Assembly (NCBI GenBank): GCA_003612285.1
Contig: RAYE01000008.1
Span: 50,896 to 114,895, forward strand
DNA: 64,000 nt
Direction: 5' to 3'
Origin: a bacterium D16-51
GTDB lineage: Bacteria; Bacillota; Clostridia; Lachnospirales; Lachnospiraceae
The notes under the pieces were generated by a model that worked only from the letters and a program-made list of their open reading frames with translations, ran no database searches and had not been told where the DNA came from. Position numbers and translations under genes: made by a program. Shown one piece after another: positions 62,107-64,000 of the stretch (within the stretch, counting starts at the first letter, position 1; each line of letters begins with the position of its first letter).

Positions 62107-62290
62107 TTACTATACAAGAACAAATTAAAACTGTTGCAATACATGGGATGTGACGCTTGCAGAAATAGTCAAAAGGTTGGGATGCGTCCGCAGTCATTTT
62201 CTAATGGAATGAAAACGGGGAAAGCGTTAGGAACTGAGTATATATCTTCTTTTAGATTTTCCGATGGATCAGAAGAATATGAAAGCATTC
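62107..62290 (+). pseudogene. Frameshifted XRE-type helix-turn-helix regulator
   Basis: The reading TIQEQIKTVAIHGM, then in a second frame TLAEIVKRLG, then in a third RPQSFSNGMKTGKALGTEYISSFRFSDGSEEYE, reconstructs a small XRE-like regulator with its helix-turn-helix. Two small indels (near 62150 and 62180) and the lack of a start codon show decay. Confidence 0.65.
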
Positions 62291-62344
62291 ATAAACTGAA
62301 TGCTTTTTCTTTGTTTTATGACAGTTCCCAAGTTGCATGAAAAT

Positions 62345-62365
62345 ACCGATTATACTAGAATCGGT
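62345..62365. promoter_or_regulatory. Inverted repeat upstream of the LacI-family gene
   Basis: ACCGATT (62345-62351) and AATCGGT (62359-62365) flank a seven-base centre, 74 bp before the lacI-type start. It could be the regulator's own operator or a weak terminator; no T-run follows. Confidence 0.35.
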
Positions 62366-62438
62366 GCGGGATAGATTATTGTGTTTTGGATGGCTTTTGG
62401 AGTGGGAATTTTTAATTTAAAAGGAAAGATATAGCATT

Positions 62439-63470
62439 ATGATGAAAAGAGAATTGGGAAATGAGAGGGTTAGGATATCTGATATTGCAGAGGAGCTGGG
62501 GCTTAGCACGGCAACTGTGTCCAATGTGATACATGGGAAGACGAAGAAGATTTCTGCTGAAACGGTAAAACGTGTTCAGGAGCAGGTGGAAAAAAGCGGT
62601 TATATCCCAAGCATGGCTGGGATTTTACTGGCGCAAAATAATTCCAGGATTATTGGCATTGTGGTAAATGACCATCCGAAATATGAAGGGCGTGTTTTAG
62701 AAGATGCTTTTATTGCAGCATCTGTGAATGCATTATCAAAAGAGATTGATTTGGCAGGATATTTTATGATGATAAAGGTGACAACTCAATGGGATGAAAT
62801 TGTTCGTTTTGCGTCTATGTGGAATATGGAAGGGCTGGTAATTATTGGGTTTTGTGAACAGGATTATAAAAAGCTGCGTGACGCCATGCATATACCCTTT
62901 GTGGTGTATGATGGATATTTCCAGGAAACCCCTAAAATATGCAATTTGACAATAGATAATTATGATGGCGGTTATCAGGTGGGAAACTACTTAAAGCAGA
63001 TGGGGCATAAAAAAATTCTCTGCCTGTCAGATAATTTTACCTGTATGGATTCTGAACGCATCAATGGATGCGCAGATGCTATGGGAGATATTTTGGTTCA
63101 TTTTATGCAGATTCCCATACGGAAAAAAGAGCGGATGCAGTTTTATCAGGACAGGGAAGGAAAAATACTGGAATATACTGCTGTTTTTGCAGTATCTGAT
63201 TTTTATGCCATAGAATTGATATATTATCTACAAGGGAAAGGAGTCCAGATACCAGAGGATATATCTGTAATCGGATTTGATGACAGCCCATTGTGCAGTT
63301 ATTGCATCCCGGCATTAACGACGGTAAAGCAGGATGCGGCTGCAAGGGCAAAAAATGCAGTTGCCATCCTGCAAAACCTGAAAGCAGGGACAGAGGAACA
63401 CATTATTGTGAAGTCTCCGGTGAAGCTGGTTAAACGTAAGAGTGTAAAAAAATTACTATATAGACGGTGA
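62439..63470 (+). CDS. LacI-family transcriptional regulator
   Basis: A 343-residue repressor-type protein. The helix-turn-helix is VRISDIAEELGLSTATVSNVIHGKTKKISAETVKRVQ (about residues 11-47), with a hinge SGYIPSMAGILLAQNNSRIIGIVV. The periplasmic-binding-like effector domain runs to about 330 (GLVIIGFCEQDYKKL; GYQVGNYLKQMGHKKILCLSDN; DISVIGFDDSPLCSYCIPALTTVKQD). The effector is unknown and no sugar operon is adjacent in the window. AAAGGAAAG precedes the two adjacent ATGs. Confidence 0.9.
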   Translation: MMKRELGNERVRISDIAEELGLSTATVSNVIHGKTKKISAETVKRVQEQVEKSGYIPSMAGILLAQNNSRIIGIVVNDHPKYEGRVLEDAFIAASVNALSKEIDLAGYFMMIKVTTQWDEIVRFASMWNMEGLVIIGFCEQDYKKLRDAMHIPFVVYDGYFQETPKICNLTIDNYDGGYQVGNYLKQMGHKKILCLSDNFTCMDSERINGCADAMGDILVHFMQIPIRKKERMQFYQDREGKILEYTAVFAVSDFYAIELIYYLQGKGVQIPEDISVIGFDDSPLCSYCIPALTTVKQDAAARAKNAVAILQNLKAGTEEHIIVKSPVKLVKRKSVKKLLYRR

Positions 63471-63549
63471 TTAATTATTGCTAAAATCCACTTGTATTTT
63501 CTTCTAAGTAATATATACTATTCTCATAAATATTTTGGAGGAAAATCAA

Positions 63550-64000
63550 ATGGATAACCAACCTGTTAACAATGAAATAGAAAAATTTGTACAGCTTTCC
63601 AAAAATGAAAAAGACGGTAAACAAAAAAAACGGTATGATGCTGTGTTGCTTTATCTTGAAGGTCGTTCCCGCCGTGAAATTTCTGAGATTCTCCACATAC
63701 CGCGCAGGACAGTGTCTGGATACATATCCCTTTACACTGAAGGCGGTGCAGAAGCCCTCCTCATCCGCAAACAACCGGGCCGCACTAGATTTTTAACGGA
63801 TGGGCAGGAAAAATATCATTTCCACCTGTACGCCGGAAGAAGCAGGCGTGGGGGTTTTTGCAAGCTGGACAGCCCTCCTGGCCTGTCGTCTGGTGGAGGA
63901 ACGTTTCCGGGTAAAATTCTCAGAACGCGGGATGAGGGATCTTTTTTACAGGATCGGACTGAGCTATACCAGACCAACTTATACACTTAACAAGGCTGAC
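63550..64000 (+). pseudogene. IS630-family-like transposase, frameshifted and cut by the window edge
   Basis: Begins MDNQPVNNEIEKFVQLSKNEKDGKQKKRYDAVLLYLEG with a helix-turn-helix RSRREISEILHIPRRTVSGYISLYTEGGAEALL. GGAGG lies at 63536-63540. Coding then shifts frame near 63825: STCTPEEAGVGVFASWTALLACRLVEERFRVKFSERGMRDLFYRIGLSYTRPTYTLNKAD continues to the edge in another frame. IS630 elements can use programmed frameshifting, but no clear slippery heptamer is seen beyond GGAAAAAT, so a mutation is equally possible. Confidence 0.65.

Noticed and set aside
1..64000. CRISPR array
   Set aside because: Repeats seen are tandem gene-end copies, palindromes or long direct repeats; none has the regular 25-40 bp repeat with unique spacers, and no cas gene is present.
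1..64000. tRNA or rRNA genes
   Set aside because: No cloverleaf-like segment with TTCGANNC-type T loop and matching acceptor stem, and no rRNA sequence, was recognised.

Overview
The window looks like a chromosome segment of a gut Lachnospiraceae-type clostridium (Firmicutes, moderate GC). The support is strong AGGAGG-type ribosome binding sites with many GTG/TTG starts, a glgD-spoVG-S10 gene neighbourhood, a zinc-type S14, a choloylglycine (bile salt) hydrolase, SpoIIE-type partner-switching genes and many short palindromic repeats.

Layout. 1-3.3 kb: end of glgC, glgD, spoVG with a clear terminator, and an AAA-ATPase/PD-(D/E)XK protein. 3.3-15.4 kb: the S10-spc ribosomal cluster from rpsJ to secY, with its own promoter and a structured leader. 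Three successive spacers (rplW-rplB, rplB-rpsS, rpsS-rplV) are expanded. Two of them hold tandem copies of the preceding gene's own 3' end at exact periods of 71 and 48 bp, with nearly all differences synonymous. The cluster stops after secY; adk, map, infA and the alpha operon do not follow. 15.4-28 kb: an accessory, repeat-rich stretch with an SF0329-like protein, bile salt hydrolase, an ECF sigma/anti-sigma pair, an Rpn-type nuclease, an AAA/DUF4143 gene cut by a 156-bp MITE, a secreted metalloprotease, and a 1.2-kb direct repeat carrying an unknown membrane-anchored protein plus a type I toxin-antitoxin-like locus. One repeat copy has lost its toxin.

28-59.7 kb: one long co-directional block. 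It starts with a CPA1-type antiporter, a ClC-type permease and an HdeD-like membrane protein. The core follows: a 2992-residue NRPS (A-T-C-A-T-C-A-T-R), a DUF3089-like lipoprotein hydrolase, a 2710-residue secreted beta-rich protein, a hybrid histidine kinase with receiver and HPt domains, a single-domain response regulator, a second NRPS (C-A-T-R), a membrane SpoIIE-type PP2C phosphatase, an RsbW-like kinase and a STAS antagonist. My inference is a reductively released peptide aldehyde or alcohol pathway, tied to a two-component relay and a partner-switching module. No sigma factor, phosphopantetheinyl transferase or dedicated exporter is visible. The first adenylation domain lacks the Asp that normally binds the alpha-amino group, so a non-amino-acid starter is possible.

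59.7-64 kb: a decayed flank with broken lipoprotein, AraC-like, secreted Lys-rich and XRE-like genes, then an intact LacI-family regulator and a frameshifted IS630-type transposase running off the window. A two-hairpin leader occurs in near-identical form before two lipoprotein genes, one inside the NRPS block (40.6 kb) and one just beyond it (60.2 kb).
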